DNA from: Pseudogracilibacillus sp037892545
GTDB lineage: Bacteria > Bacillota > Bacilli > Bacillales > Amphibacillaceae
Direction of reading: 5' to 3'
Length of the DNA stretch: 64,000 bases
NCBI RefSeq assembly: GCF_037892545.1
Contig: NZ_JBBKBG010000002.1
Coordinates: 62,001 to 126,000, forward strand
Shown: piece by piece, positions 48,722 through 58,441 of the stretch
Layout: every line of letters begins with the position of its first letter
Position numbering within the stretch: the first letter of the stretch is position 1
The notes under the pieces: model-generated
What the model saw: the letters and a program-made list of their open reading frames with translations, nothing else
Database searches by the model: none
What the model was told of the DNA's origin: nothing
Made by a program: the position numbers and the translations under genes

Positions 48722-51172
48722 ATGAAAAATAATAATGGACAGTCTGAAAGAAAAAGACGTTCTGACCGTCATGAAAAGGAAGAAAAGCGGACTTTCTTCA
48801 CTATAATTAGAGATTTTTTTACAACGACAGAAGAAGAAACGACAAATCATGCAATAGATGAAACAAAAATATACCGACCATCTCGTAAGTTTAAAACAAT
48901 GGAAAAAGAAACGATTGCTCGTAAAACACGAATGGATAAATACCATAACGAGAAAGAAGAAATAGAAAGTATTGAAATAGATGACATCGATGAAGTGGAA
49001 GAAACTGATCAAACATCTTCCAAACGTCGCAAATTTTTTACAATTAAAAAAATGGCAGTTTTTGCTGGTTCTGTTTTTTTACTTTTATTAATTGGATATA
49101 CGACATTGCTTTATGGTGGAAAGATGTTTGTAGACGAGAAAAAATTGTTTGTTAGCCCACCGACAACAATTGAAACAGAAGATGGAGAGGTCTTTTGGTA
49201 TCTGTATGATGAATATCGTTTGCCAGTAGAACTAGAAGAAATACCTGAACATGTTCAAAATGCATTTTTAGCGATTGAAGATAAACGTTTTTATGAACAT
49301 AATGGAGTCGATATGCGTTCGATTGGCCGTGCATTATACCGTGATATTCTTACACGTAGTAAGGCAGAAGGTGGAAGTACAATCACACAACAATTGGCAA
49401 AAAATTTATTTTTAACGAACGACAAATCATGGTATCGAAAAGTAAAAGAAGGAATGATTTCCCTTTATTTAGAACGTGAGTATACGAAAGATGAAATATT
49501 CGAAATGTACTTAAACGTTATTTACTTCGGGCAAGGTCGTTATGGAATAGAAGCTGCCGCAAATAAATATTTTAATAAATCTGTCCAAGATTTAAATTTA
49601 GAAGAAGGTGCATTATTAGCAGGAATGGTGAAAGGCCCAAATGGCTATTCACCGATTGATCACCCAGATAAGGCAAAAGATCGTCGGGATATCGTATTAC
49701 AAACGATGGCAGACTTACAGCTAATTACAGTAGAAGAAGCAGAAGAAGCGAAAGCAAAAGGGATTAATTTACAAATTACGGAACGCAAAACAAATCCTGC
49801 ATATGAGGCGTATGTTGATTTAGTTATTCAAGAGGTCGAAGAAGAATATGGATTAACTTTAGAAGATTTAAAAGCAACCCAATATCGTATTAGAACAGGA
49901 ATCAACAAAGAAGCGCAAAATATAGCATTTGAGGAATTTCAACAAGATACGTATTTCCCGGGAAATAGTATGAAAAATGTCGAAGGGGCATTTTTAATGA
50001 TGGAAGGAGAAACAGGCCAAATTGCAGCGGCAATTGGTGGAAGGAACTATCAATCTTCACAACATAACCGAGCTATAGAACGAGTTGGACAACCAGGGTC
50101 AACGATGAAACCATTAGCCGTATATGGTCCCGCGCTTGAGACGGGAGATTACACGCCATTTTCGATGTTAGAAGATGAAATGAAAGAATGGGAAGGAAAA
50201 CCCGTTCGTAATGCGGATGAGGTATATAATGGGGAAGTTAGTTTGTATGATGCGTTAGTACAATCAAAAAATACCTCAGCTGTTTGGTTGCTAGATCAAA
50301 TAGGAGTTGACTATGGAAAAAGTTATTTAGAGAAAATGGGAATAGAATTTAAAGATAAAAATTTACGTATCGCTTTAGGTGGCTTAGAAAATGGAATTAC
50401 ATTAAAAGAAATGGTGCAAGGATACCGAACATTCACAAATAATGGAAGATCTATTGAAGCACATGCGGTTATTGACATTCATGATTTATACGGAAATGAA
50501 ATGCTGACAGAATATTATGATGAAACAGAAGTATTTTCTGAACAAGTAGCATGGAATATGTTGGAGATTATGAAAGCTGTTGTAACGAACGGAACAGCGC
50601 AATCTGGATACTATCCGAATGAATTAGCTGGGAAAACAGGTTCTACACAACATCCGAAACATGAAGGGCAAACGAAAGATGCTTGGTTTGTTGGGATGAC
50701 ACCAGAATATGTTACAGCTTTATGGATGGGATATGATGATATTTCTGAAGAGGGAAATTATTTATTTGGTGGTAGTTCTTATCCAACTGTAATGACGAAA
50801 ACAATTTTAACTAGATTAAATGAACAGCAGTCATTAGAGGCAGCCTTTATCAAACCAGAAAAGGTCGATGCGTTAGAAGAGTCCATTCAATTACCTGTTA
50901 TAACAGATTTAAAAGGTTCTCATACATTTGGTGGATTTAAAGTGATGAAAGGGAAGTTAACTTGGTCAAAGACGGAAGATGATCGTATTGTCTATCGAAT
51001 TTATGAACAAAAAAATGATAAAGTACAAAAAATAGGAGAGGTTATCGGAGAAAATGAATTTACGATAGATAAATTCTCTTTATTTGATGGTAGTTCTTAT
51101 TATGTTGTCCCTTACGATACATTAACAGATCGTGAAGGTGAAAAATCAAACCGTGTTAAAATTACATTTTAA
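48722..51172 (+). CDS. pbpF: Class A penicillin-binding protein (PBP1a/PbpF type)
   Basis: A bifunctional peptidoglycan synthase of 816 aa. A long charged cytoplasmic tail (about 1-108) precedes one membrane helix (about 110-133). The GT51 glycosyltransferase domain has AIEDKRFYEHNG (catalytic Glu186), EGGSTITQQLAKNLFL and GQGRYGIEAAANKYF. The transpeptidase domain has PGSTMKPL (Ser460-x-x-Lys), the SKN motif in VQSKNTSAVW and KTGST (Lys638). The carboxy end (about 725-816) looks like a fibronectin type III-like domain. B. subtilis PbpF has 714 aa, so this protein has a longer tail at one or both ends. Single gene with terminator. Confidence 0.92.
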   Translation: MKNNNGQSERKRRSDRHEKEEKRTFFTIIRDFFTTTEEETTNHAIDETKIYRPSRKFKTMEKETIARKTRMDKYHNEKEEIESIEIDDIDEVEETDQTSSKRRKFFTIKKMAVFAGSVFLLLLIGYTTLLYGGKMFVDEKKLFVSPPTTIETEDGEVFWYLYDEYRLPVELEEIPEHVQNAFLAIEDKRFYEHNGVDMRSIGRALYRDILTRSKAEGGSTITQQLAKNLFLTNDKSWYRKVKEGMISLYLEREYTKDEIFEMYLNVIYFGQGRYGIEAAANKYFNKSVQDLNLEEGALLAGMVKGPNGYSPIDHPDKAKDRRDIVLQTMADLQLITVEEAEEAKAKGINLQITERKTNPAYEAYVDLVIQEVEEEYGLTLEDLKATQYRIRTGINKEAQNIAFEEFQQDTYFPGNSMKNVEGAFLMMEGETGQIAAAIGGRNYQSSQHNRAIERVGQPGSTMKPLAVYGPALETGDYTPFSMLEDEMKEWEGKPVRNADEVYNGEVSLYDALVQSKNTSAVWLLDQIGVDYGKSYLEKMGIEFKDKNLRIALGGLENGITLKEMVQGYRTFTNNGRSIEAHAVIDIHDLYGNEMLTEYYDETEVFSEQVAWNMLEIMKAVVTNGTAQSGYYPNELAGKTGSTQHPKHEGQTKDAWFVGMTPEYVTALWMGYDDISEEGNYLFGGSSYPTVMTKTILTRLNEQQSLEAAFIKPEKVDALEESIQLPVITDLKGSHTFGGFKVMKGKLTWSKTEDDRIVYRIYEQKNDKVQKIGEVIGENEFTIDKFSLFDGSSYYVVPYDTLTDREGEKSNRVKITF

Positions 51173-51177
51173 TGTAT

Positions 51178-51238
51178 AACGAGGTTGAAAAATGGATGTC
51201 TTTGAAGATAAAGATATTCATTTACGGCCTCGTTTTTA
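51178..51238 (+). terminator. Probable terminator of pbpF
   Basis: AACGAGG (51178-51184) and CCTCGTT (51228-51234) close a long loop and are followed by TTTTAAT. Confidence 0.55.
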
Positions 51239-51311
51239 ATTTGATTTGTTATAATATGTTAAAATAAACAATAAGAGCGTGTGGCTGTACTAGTCTGTTA
51301 CATAAAAAAAT

Positions 51312-51335
51312 GAGCAACTATATACATAGTTGCTC
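51312..51335 (-). terminator. Terminator of yhfH
   Basis: GAGCAACTAT (51312-51321) and ATAGTTGCTC (51326-51335) form a perfect hairpin that reads into ATTTTTTTATG on the minus strand. Confidence 0.9.
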
Positions 51336-51404
51336 CAATAGGAAAGGAAGTCTTACTTTTGAATAGACTATAAAATATGATTAAAATGATTTTTCAAGTA
51401 CTTG

Positions 51405-51533
51405 TTATTTAGCTGGGTGATTACACTCATCACATACATTGCCATAACAGTCAGCTTGTTCAACCATTTCGAATCCACACTGTGAACATACCTTCTTAGG
51501 TAAGTTTCTAAAAAAATCTAATACATTCATCAT
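51405..51533 (-). CDS. yhfH: YhfH-like small zinc-ribbon protein
   Basis: A 42-aa gene on the minus strand with ribosome site GAGGAGG eight bases before ATG at 51533. The peptide starts MMNVLDFFRNLPKK and carries two Cys-x2-Cys pairs (VCSQCGFE and VCDECNHP) plus one more Cys between them, a small zinc ribbon. It matches the YhfH family and has the expected neighbour yhfI, here divergent. No function is known. Confidence 0.85.
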   Translation of the reverse strand: MMNVLDFFRNLPKKVCSQCGFEMVEQADCYGNVCDECNHPAK

Positions 51534-51706
51534 TGTTGTTTCCTCCTCGAATTTTGGAAATATTTCGTAAATCATTGTTTATCAATTTGTTAAATTTATT
51601 GTACTATAACAGATGTTTGGAAGTCAACCCTGTTTTACAACATTTTTTAATTTTTTTAATAATTTTTTATTGTGTTACATTACATGTAGAAAAAGAGGTG
51701 TTTTAT

Positions 51707-52441
51707 ATGAGGCTAACAATTATTGGTTATTGGGGTGGATATCCCGGTGTAGATGAGGCTTCAGCATGCTATTTACTTGAAAAAGACGGGTATAAACTCG
51801 CGTTAGATTTTGGAAGTGGTGCATTAAGTAAACTACAAAAATATACAAATGTATTAGAATTAGATGCTGTTATACTGTCACACTATCATGCAGATCATGT
51901 AGCGGATATAGGTGTATTACAACACATCTTGCTAGTACAGTCCTATATAACAGGTCAAAGTAAGAAAGTGAAAATTTATGGTCATCGTGAAAATCCATTA
52001 GAATTTCGCCGTTTAGACGATGATTATACGGAAGCAGTTGAATATGATCCAAACAATGCTTTAAAAATAGGCCCGTTTTTTATTCGTTTTTTACGGACCA
52101 AACATCCCGTACCGTGTTTTGGTATGAGAATAACAGATGGAATGAGTACAATCGTGTATACGGGTGATTCTGCATATCAAGATGAATGGATTAAATTTTC
52201 TAAAGGCGCAGACTTACTTTTATCGGAATGTAATTATTATAAAGGACAAGATGGAACGGCAGCAGGTCATATGACAAGTGAAGAGGTTGGGCATATTGCA
52301 AATAAAGCAGACGTTAAAGAGGTAATTTTAACTCATTTACCGCATTCCGGTCATCATTCACAGTTGTTAAATGAAACAAAAGAACAATTTAATGGTAAAA
52401 TACAATTAGCTAAAGAGGGGTTAATTTGGGAAAAGGAGTAG
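51707..52441 (+). CDS. yhfI: Metallo-beta-lactamase-fold hydrolase YhfI
   Basis: A 244-aa zinc hydrolase of the RNase Z-like group, exactly the length of B. subtilis YhfI. Metal motifs are SHYHADHVADI (His-x-His-x-Asp-His), FLRTKHPVPCF, IVYTGDSAY, and a late LTHLPHSGHH. The start is ATG at 51707 after AGAGGTG; the open frame back to 51533 has no ribosome site. It is followed by lplJ with no gap (stop at 52441, next ATG at 52442), so the two are coupled. The reaction is unknown for this family. Confidence 0.9.
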   Translation: MRLTIIGYWGGYPGVDEASACYLLEKDGYKLALDFGSGALSKLQKYTNVLELDAVILSHYHADHVADIGVLQHILLVQSYITGQSKKVKIYGHRENPLEFRRLDDDYTEAVEYDPNNALKIGPFFIRFLRTKHPVPCFGMRITDGMSTIVYTGDSAYQDEWIKFSKGADLLLSECNYYKGQDGTAAGHMTSEEVGHIANKADVKEVILTHLPHSGHHSQLLNETKEQFNGKIQLAKEGLIWEKE

Positions 52442-52447
52442 ATGTTC

Positions 52448-53443
52448 ATGAAATTTATTGATAATAAAGGAATTACAGATCCAATGATCAACTTGGCTTT
52501 GGAAGAATATGTACTACAAAACTTCGGAGAAAAAGATACGTTTTTATTATTTTATATCAATGCACCTTCCATTATAATTGGGAAAAATCAAAATACATTA
52601 GAAGAAGTAAATACAGATTATGTCGAGGAAAATAATATTAAAGTCGTTCGACGTTTATCTGGAGGCGGCGCTGTTTATCATGATGAAGGAAATTTAAATT
52701 ATAGTTTCATTACGAAAGATGATGGGGACAGTTTCCATAATTTCGCTAAATTTACCGAACCAATTGTTAAAGCATTAAATAGTGTAGGAGTACCAGCAGA
52801 ATTAATTGGTCGAAATGATTTATTAATCGAGGGGAAGAAATTTTCAGGTAATGCACAATTTTTAACGCGAGGTCGCATGTTCAGTCATGGAACATTAATG
52901 TTTGATTCGGAAATTGAACATGTTGTCAGCGCCTTAAATGTAAGCAAGGAAAAAATTGAATCGAAAGGAATTAAATCGATTCGAAGCCGAGTGACAAATA
53001 TTATCGACCATTTGGAAGAAAAAATTACAATGGAACAGTTTAAAGAATTAATATTATGCTCTATTTTTGACGTGGAGGATGTGGCACAGGTACCACGTTA
53101 TGAGTTAACAGAAGCCGATTGGGAAAATGTCTATAAAATATCAGAAGAACGTTATCAAAAATGGGAATGGAACTATGGACGATCTCCAGCATATAATGTA
53201 AAAGCACGTCATAAATTCCCATCTGGTTTATTAGATGTTCGTTTAAACGTGAAAAAAGGGATCATTGAAAATTGTAAAATTTATGGTGATTTCTTTGGTA
53301 TTGGTAATGTGGCAGATGTCGAACAAAAACTAATCGGTGTGAGACATGATAAACAAGCAGTAAAAGAAGCATTATCAACGATGGATATTCCACATTACTT
53401 AGGAAAAATAACAGTGGAAGATTTTGTTGAGTTAGTATATTAA
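52448..53443 (+). CDS. lplJ: Lipoate-protein ligase LplJ
   Basis: LplJ (YhfJ) activates free lipoate with ATP and attaches it to E2 and GcvH lipoyl domains, for example that of OdhB encoded in this window. The product from ATG 52448 has 331 aa, equal to B. subtilis LplJ; an ATG at 52442 lies too near the AAAGGAG site. Visible motifs are NQNTLEEVN, VVRRLSGGGAVYHDEGNLNY, GRNDLLIEGKKFSGNAQFL and RGRMFSHGTLMFD, with the carboxy-terminal accessory domain from about 250. A terminator follows. Confidence 0.94.
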   Translation: MKFIDNKGITDPMINLALEEYVLQNFGEKDTFLLFYINAPSIIIGKNQNTLEEVNTDYVEENNIKVVRRLSGGGAVYHDEGNLNYSFITKDDGDSFHNFAKFTEPIVKALNSVGVPAELIGRNDLLIEGKKFSGNAQFLTRGRMFSHGTLMFDSEIEHVVSALNVSKEKIESKGIKSIRSRVTNIIDHLEEKITMEQFKELILCSIFDVEDVAQVPRYELTEADWENVYKISEERYQKWEWNYGRSPAYNVKARHKFPSGLLDVRLNVKKGIIENCKIYGDFFGIGNVADVEQKLIGVRHDKQAVKEALSTMDIPHYLGKITVEDFVELVY

Positions 53444-53470
53444 AGTTTGAAAAAGAGAATATATGGTAAA

Positions 53471-53510
53471 AATGATGAAAAATGAAAATTGCATTTTTCA
53501 TCATTTTTTT
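53471..53510 (+). terminator. Terminator of yhfI-lplJ
   Basis: AATGATGAAAAATG (53471-53484) and CATTTTTCATCATT (53492-53505) form a perfect stem followed by T. Confidence 0.9.
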
Positions 53511-53547
53511 ATGTCGAAATAATATGTTTTATCTTTCGGAATGAAGT

Positions 53548-53591
53548 AAAATGTCATTTTTCTTATGGAATCGTTAGAAAAAACGATTTTT
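53548..53591 (+). promoter_or_regulatory. Candidate ComK box (K-box) upstream of comK
   Basis: Two exact AAAA-N5-TTTT boxes occur: 53548-53560 (AAAATGTCATTTT) and 53579-53591 (AAAAACGATTTTT). The 18-bp gap between them equals one of the known K-box spacings. A weak promoter lies downstream (TTGTTT at 53640-53645, TATATT at 53662-53667, 16-bp spacer). This would allow ComK to activate its own gene. Confidence 0.65.
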
Positions 53592-53711
53592 TTACATAAG
53601 TGAACGATAAGACCTAATTGAAAATTCAGATAATAGGACTTGTTTTTTAAGAAAGTTCTGTTATATTACTGAATAAGCCCTATTTTTTTGTTTGGAAAGG
53701 AGAAAAAGAAA

Positions 53712-54203
53712 GTGAGTAATAAGGAAAAGGAACTATATGAAATTACCCCGTTTACAATGGCTGTTTTAAGAAGTAAAGATGAAACAGGCAACCACACAAC
53801 TTACATACTGGAAGAAGAACGTGATTGCCTCGTTTATGAAACCCCAATAAAAATTATTGACCATGCTTGCAAATATTTCGGAAGTTCATTAAAAGGTCGT
53901 TTAGAAGGAACAAGAGATATTAGTAATATTACACATAAAGCACCAATTGCGATTGATCCGATGAGTGGAATTTATTTTTTTCCCACCGCATCACCTTCCA
54001 ATGAAAATTGCTCATGGTTGTCACATTCACATATTAAAGAAATCATCAGGAAAGAATATAATCGTTCGGAAATTATTTTTCATAATGGGGAACGTATCAC
54101 TTTAGAAGTATCGTATGGCTCCATGGTCAATCAATTAAATCGAACAGCACAGTTTCGTTATTCATTGGAAAATCGCATGAACAGTGAACCACAAGCATTT
54201 TAA
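53712..54203 (+). CDS. comK: Competence transcription factor ComK (short form)
   Basis: ComK is the master activator of DNA-uptake genes. The product from GTG 53712 (nine bases after AAAGGAG) has 163 aa. It shares the ComK core: CKYFGSSLKGRLEGTRDISN, ITHKAPIAIDP, GIYFFPTASPS, CSWLSHSHIKEI and TLEVSYGSMVNQLNRTA. B. subtilis ComK has 192 residues, and the missing carboxy end is the part that binds MecA and leads to ClpCP degradation. Another frame just past the stop reads KEFLLY, like the QEFMLY of that region, hinting at a frameshift near 54178. Position between lplJ and yhjE-addBA fits the B. subtilis order. Confidence 0.88.
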   Translation: MSNKEKELYEITPFTMAVLRSKDETGNHTTYILEEERDCLVYETPIKIIDHACKYFGSSLKGRLEGTRDISNITHKAPIAIDPMSGIYFFPTASPSNENCSWLSHSHIKEIIRKEYNRSEIIFHNGERITLEVSYGSMVNQLNRTAQFRYSLENRMNSEPQAF

Positions 54204-54328
54204 AGAATTTTTGCTGTATCTTTTACTGAACAAAACTGACATTTTCATGTAAAATAGAATAAGACATAGGAATAAAAATTGAATGAAAATAGGGCGAACA
54301 AGATTTGCTTTCACGGGAGTCGGATGAT

Positions 54329-54943
54329 TTGTACATTTGGTCAATTTTTACAATGGAAAACGCAAATGAATTATTAGAAAAAGTGATAGAACTAATAGAC
54401 AAATATGAAAAATTAGGCCCTTTACCAGGTGTTTTATTACCATTTATCGAAGCATTTTTGCCATTTTTACCTTTAATTGCATTTGTGATGGCAAATAGTG
54501 TTGCATACGGTTTATTAAAAGGTTTTTTATATTCGTGGATAGGTTCAGCATTTGGTTCGATGGCGGTTTTTTTAATTATTCGTACTTTTAGCCAAAGGAA
54601 GCTTTTTCAAAAGCTAAAGGCGAATAAACAAGTATCATACGTTACGGAATGGGTGGACCGTCATGGATTTGGACCATTATTTATTTTGCTCTGTTTTCCA
54701 TTTTCACCGTCTTCTGTGATTAATGTTGTAGCTGCATTGTCCAATGTTAGCAAACAACAATTTGTTCTTGCAGTTTTATTAGGAAAGTCTGTCATGATTT
54801 TTTCTATTGCATATGTCGGATCTAGTTTAAGAGAGTTTGCTGAAAATCCCGTGAAAACAATTATTATTACCATTTGTATTGGATTGTTCTGGATAGTTGG
54901 AAAACGAATTGAAAATATCATGTTAAAATATAAAAACAAATAA
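54329..54943 (+). CDS. yhjE: TVP38/TMEM64 (SNARE-associated, DedA-like) membrane protein YhjE
   Basis: A 204-aa membrane protein of the VTT/DedA superfamily, with about five hydrophobic segments (about 25-50, 52-80, 105-135, 140-160, 168-190). The family core is seen as LPFIEAFLPFLPLIAFVMAN and the re-entrant FPFSPSSVINVVAALSN. The start chosen is TTG at 54329, nine bases after GGGAG; a TTG at 54305 is the alternative. Its stop overlaps the region of the addB ribosome site, so the genes are probably cotranscribed, as in B. subtilis where YhjE is near addB. Family members have been linked to lipid flipping; the role here is unknown. Confidence 0.87.
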   Translation: MYIWSIFTMENANELLEKVIELIDKYEKLGPLPGVLLPFIEAFLPFLPLIAFVMANSVAYGLLKGFLYSWIGSAFGSMAVFLIIRTFSQRKLFQKLKANKQVSYVTEWVDRHGFGPLFILLCFPFSPSSVINVVAALSNVSKQQFVLAVLLGKSVMIFSIAYVGSSLREFAENPVKTIIITICIGLFWIVGKRIENIMLKYKNK

Positions 54944-54963
54944 TGTATGGGAGGATGTCACTT

Positions 54964-57900
54964 ATGTCATTAACGATGCTTATCGGGCGATCGGGTACGA
55001 ATAAAAGTGCTTATATTTTAAAGCAAATAAAAGAAACTTTACAACAAAATCCAGAAGGAAAGCCAATTTATTATATCGTACCAGAGCAGATGACGTTCCA
55101 AGAAGAATATACATTATTACAAGATGACAATATAAAGGGTAGTATTCGAGCGCAAGTCGTGAATTTTTCACGTCTTGCTTTTCGTGTTTTACAGGAAACT
55201 GGAGGTAGTACGAAACAATTTATTACTTCGACTGGGACGCAAATGATGTTGCGGAAAATTATTGAGGATCGTACAGAACGATTTTTAATGTTTCAAAAAG
55301 CAGTTGATAAACATGGCTTTATTCAAGAGTTAGAAGGAATGATAACGGAATTAAAACGTCATTGTATTACACCAGAAATGTTATATGAGCAAATAGCGTT
55401 TACGACACAAAATGAAGCATTAACAAATAAACTAACAGATATTCATTTTATTTATGCGCAATTACAAGCGTTGTTGCAACAAAAATATATCGATGGTGAA
55501 GATCGATTGCAATTGCTAGCAGATAAAATTGAGCATACTCCGTCTTTACGAGGTGCACGTATTTATATAAACGGTTTCTTCCGATTTTCACCAAAGGAAT
55601 TAGAAATTATCCGTCAATTATTACATGTGTGTGAAGAAGTAACGATTGCATTAACTGTTGATGAGGAGTCTATTCATGATCAAGTAGATGAACTTGATTT
55701 ATTTTATCAAACGGTAGAAACATATCATCATTTATCACAATTAGCGGATGCAGAATCTATCCAAATGAATGATCCAATTGTGTTATCTCATGAACAGGGG
55801 ATTTTTCAACATCGTCCATATATGTATCATTTGGAACAATGTTTTGATGATCGCCCTGCACCAGCGCTGGACGTAGAAGAGGAATGTCCAATTCGTTTGC
55901 GAGAAGCGGTACACCCTAGGGCGGAAGTAGAAGGGATGATACAAGAGATTCTTCGTCTTGTCCGTGATGAAAAATACCGTTACCGTGATATCGTTATTTT
56001 TCACCGAGAATCAGATACGTACAATGATTTAATTCAAACTTTATTTACAGATTTTAATATACCTTTCTTCATTGATGAAAAACGAACGATGTTAAATCAT
56101 CCATTTATTGAATTCATTCGTTCTTTATTTGATGTCGTGCAAACGAATTGGCGTTATGATGCGATATTTCGTCTTTTAAAGACAGGGTTCATAGAGCCGA
56201 CAGATGAAGAATATCCATTAACTGTCGATGCGATTGATCAGTTAGAAAATTATTGTTTAGAATATGGGATACGACAAAAGAGACAATGGATACAAGAAGA
56301 ACCGTGGGAATATCGTCGTTTTTATGGCATGGACAAGGCTAAAAAAACAGATAAAGATATACAGTTCCAAATTGAAATCAATGCATATCGTAATCAAGTG
56401 GTGCAAGCGTTATTCCGTTTTGATGAAGCGATTCGACGTGCAGAAACAATTGAAGAGAAATGTACAGAAATATATGCATTGTTAGAGAGATTACATATTC
56501 CGACACAGTTAGAACGTGCTAGAGAAGCTTTTGATTTAGAAGGTAAAATTGAAAAAGGTCGGGAAGAAGAGCAAGTTTGGAATGGGTTTATGCAATTATT
56601 GGACGAATTTGTGGAGTTAGTTGGAAATGAAAAAATGGATGTAACGAGTTTCCAGAAAGTGTTAGAAGCAGGAATTGAGTCCTTAGAATTTGCCCATGTT
56701 CCACCGACGATGGACCATATAATTGTAGGGTCGATTGACCATTCACGTATGGAAGATAAAAAATGTGCTTTTCTTCTAGGTGTGAATGAAGGTGTATGGC
56801 CGATGAAACCAGCTGTCGATGGAATGATCAATGAACAAGAACGGGAGTTTTTAAAACAGTTTGGTATGAAATTAGCTGAAAGTAATCGTCGTGTTTTATT
56901 AGATGATACATTTTATATGTATTTAGCTTGTACAAAAGCGACCGATTATTTATCGCTAAGTTATGTTATCGCAGATAGTGAAGGAAAGACTAAAACGCCG
57001 TCCCCACTTATCCAGCGGATGAAACAGTTCTTCCCGTCTATTCAAACAGAATTATTAATGGAACCAGATGAGCTATCAGATGCGACAAGATTTATTACGA
57101 CGAAAGAAATGACACGTGCCCCTTTAACCGTACAATTGTCGCGTTATTTACGTGGATACTCCATGGAAGATACATGGTGGAATGTTTTAAATTGGTATAT
57201 TCGAAATGAAGAGAAACATAGTGTGACATATAATGTGTTACAAAGTTTATATTTTGAAAATAAACCGAAACCATTAGCAAAGAAAACAGTTCAAAAATTG
57301 TACGATAAACAAATTCATACGAGTGTCTCACGATTAGAAATGATGTATCGTTGTTCTTATCAACATTTTGTACAATATAGTTTAGACGTATCAGAACGGC
57401 GTACTTATAAACTAGAAGCACCAGATATCGGACAACTATTTCATGAGGCATTAAAAACGATTACAGAATGGGTACAGCGAGAAGGAAAAGACTTTGGAAC
57501 AATTACACGGGAAGAAGCCGAACGGTATGCCGATGAGTCGATCCATCATTTGGCACCATTATTGCAACATCAGATTTTGACAAGTTCGAATCGTTATAAA
57601 TATATGACCCAAAAATTACGTGATGTCGTTGCAAGGGCAACATATATTTTAAGTGAACAAGCCCGAGCGAGTGGTTTTTCACCTGTCGGGGTAGAGTTAG
57701 CATTTGGAGAAAGACAACCATTAGCACCATTAACTATCCCGCTTTCTAATGGCTATACATTACAATTACGTGGCCGAATTGATAGGGTAGATCAAGCTAA
57801 AATAAACGAACAATTATATTTACGAATCATTGATTATAAATCAAGTGACCGAAAGCTTGATTTATTCGATGTATATTACGGATTGGCATTACAAATGCTC

Positions 57901-58440
57901 ACCTATTTACATGTCGTATTATCACAGGCTGAACAATGGCTAGGAATGAAAGCCTCGCCAGGAGGTGTTTTATATTTTCATGTGCATGATGCGATGTTGC
58001 AAACAGAAGGAAATTTAGAGGATGAAAAAATTGCAGACGAACTATTTAAGCAATACAAGATGAAAGGGTATGTATCGAATAATGATGCGGTCGCAAGGGA
58101 AATGGACCAATTTACATCAACTGGATGGAGTGACATTATTCCAGTTGGATTTAAGAAGGATGGTTTATATTCAAAATCAAGTGTTGCGAATGAAGAAACC
58201 TTTACACTACTGCAATCCCATATCTATTCCTTAATTCGTGATGCAGGTATTCGCATTACATCTGGAGAAGTTTTGTTAAATCCATATGAACATAAAAATC
58301 AGCATGCATGTACATTTTGTTCGTTCAAATCTATTTGTCAGTTTGATCCAATTTTAAAAGAAAATAATTTCCGTACGTTGACACCGATGCAAGACGAAGA
58401 AATTATTTTACAGATGCAACAAAAAGGAAAGGAGGAATAA
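54964..58440 (+). CDS. addB: ATP-dependent helicase/nuclease subunit AddB
   Basis: AddB is the second subunit of the AddAB (RexAB-type) enzyme that processes double-strand DNA ends to a Chi site for RecA repair and for competence. The 1158-aa product, from ATG 54964 after GGGAGG, is near the B. subtilis length (1166). Features in order: an amino-terminal ATP site GRSGTNKSAYI, an inactivated helicase core, and a carboxy-terminal RecB-type nuclease with RIIDYKSSDRKLDL. The four iron-sulfur cysteines are present: Cys797 (MMYRCSYQHF) and Cys1116, Cys1119 and Cys1125 (CTFCSFKSIC). addA follows after one base. Confidence 0.96.
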   Translation: MSLTMLIGRSGTNKSAYILKQIKETLQQNPEGKPIYYIVPEQMTFQEEYTLLQDDNIKGSIRAQVVNFSRLAFRVLQETGGSTKQFITSTGTQMMLRKIIEDRTERFLMFQKAVDKHGFIQELEGMITELKRHCITPEMLYEQIAFTTQNEALTNKLTDIHFIYAQLQALLQQKYIDGEDRLQLLADKIEHTPSLRGARIYINGFFRFSPKELEIIRQLLHVCEEVTIALTVDEESIHDQVDELDLFYQTVETYHHLSQLADAESIQMNDPIVLSHEQGIFQHRPYMYHLEQCFDDRPAPALDVEEECPIRLREAVHPRAEVEGMIQEILRLVRDEKYRYRDIVIFHRESDTYNDLIQTLFTDFNIPFFIDEKRTMLNHPFIEFIRSLFDVVQTNWRYDAIFRLLKTGFIEPTDEEYPLTVDAIDQLENYCLEYGIRQKRQWIQEEPWEYRRFYGMDKAKKTDKDIQFQIEINAYRNQVVQALFRFDEAIRRAETIEEKCTEIYALLERLHIPTQLERAREAFDLEGKIEKGREEEQVWNGFMQLLDEFVELVGNEKMDVTSFQKVLEAGIESLEFAHVPPTMDHIIVGSIDHSRMEDKKCAFLLGVNEGVWPMKPAVDGMINEQEREFLKQFGMKLAESNRRVLLDDTFYMYLACTKATDYLSLSYVIADSEGKTKTPSPLIQRMKQFFPSIQTELLMEPDELSDATRFITTKEMTRAPLTVQLSRYLRGYSMEDTWWNVLNWYIRNEEKHSVTYNVLQSLYFENKPKPLAKKTVQKLYDKQIHTSVSRLEMMYRCSYQHFVQYSLDVSERRTYKLEAPDIGQLFHEALKTITEWVQREGKDFGTITREEAERYADESIHHLAPLLQHQILTSSNRYKYMTQKLRDVVARATYILSEQARASGFSPVGVELAFGERQPLAPLTIPLSNGYTLQLRGRIDRVDQAKINEQLYLRIIDYKSSDRKLDLFDVYYGLALQMLTYLHVVLSQAEQWLGMKASPGGVLYFHVHDAMLQTEGNLEDEKIADELFKQYKMKGYVSNNDAVAREMDQFTSTGWSDIIPVGFKKDGLYSKSSVANEETFTLLQSHIYSLIRDAGIRITSGEVLLNPYEHKNQHACTFCSFKSICQFDPILKENNFRTLTPMQDEEIILQMQQKGKEE

Positions 58441-58441
58441 A

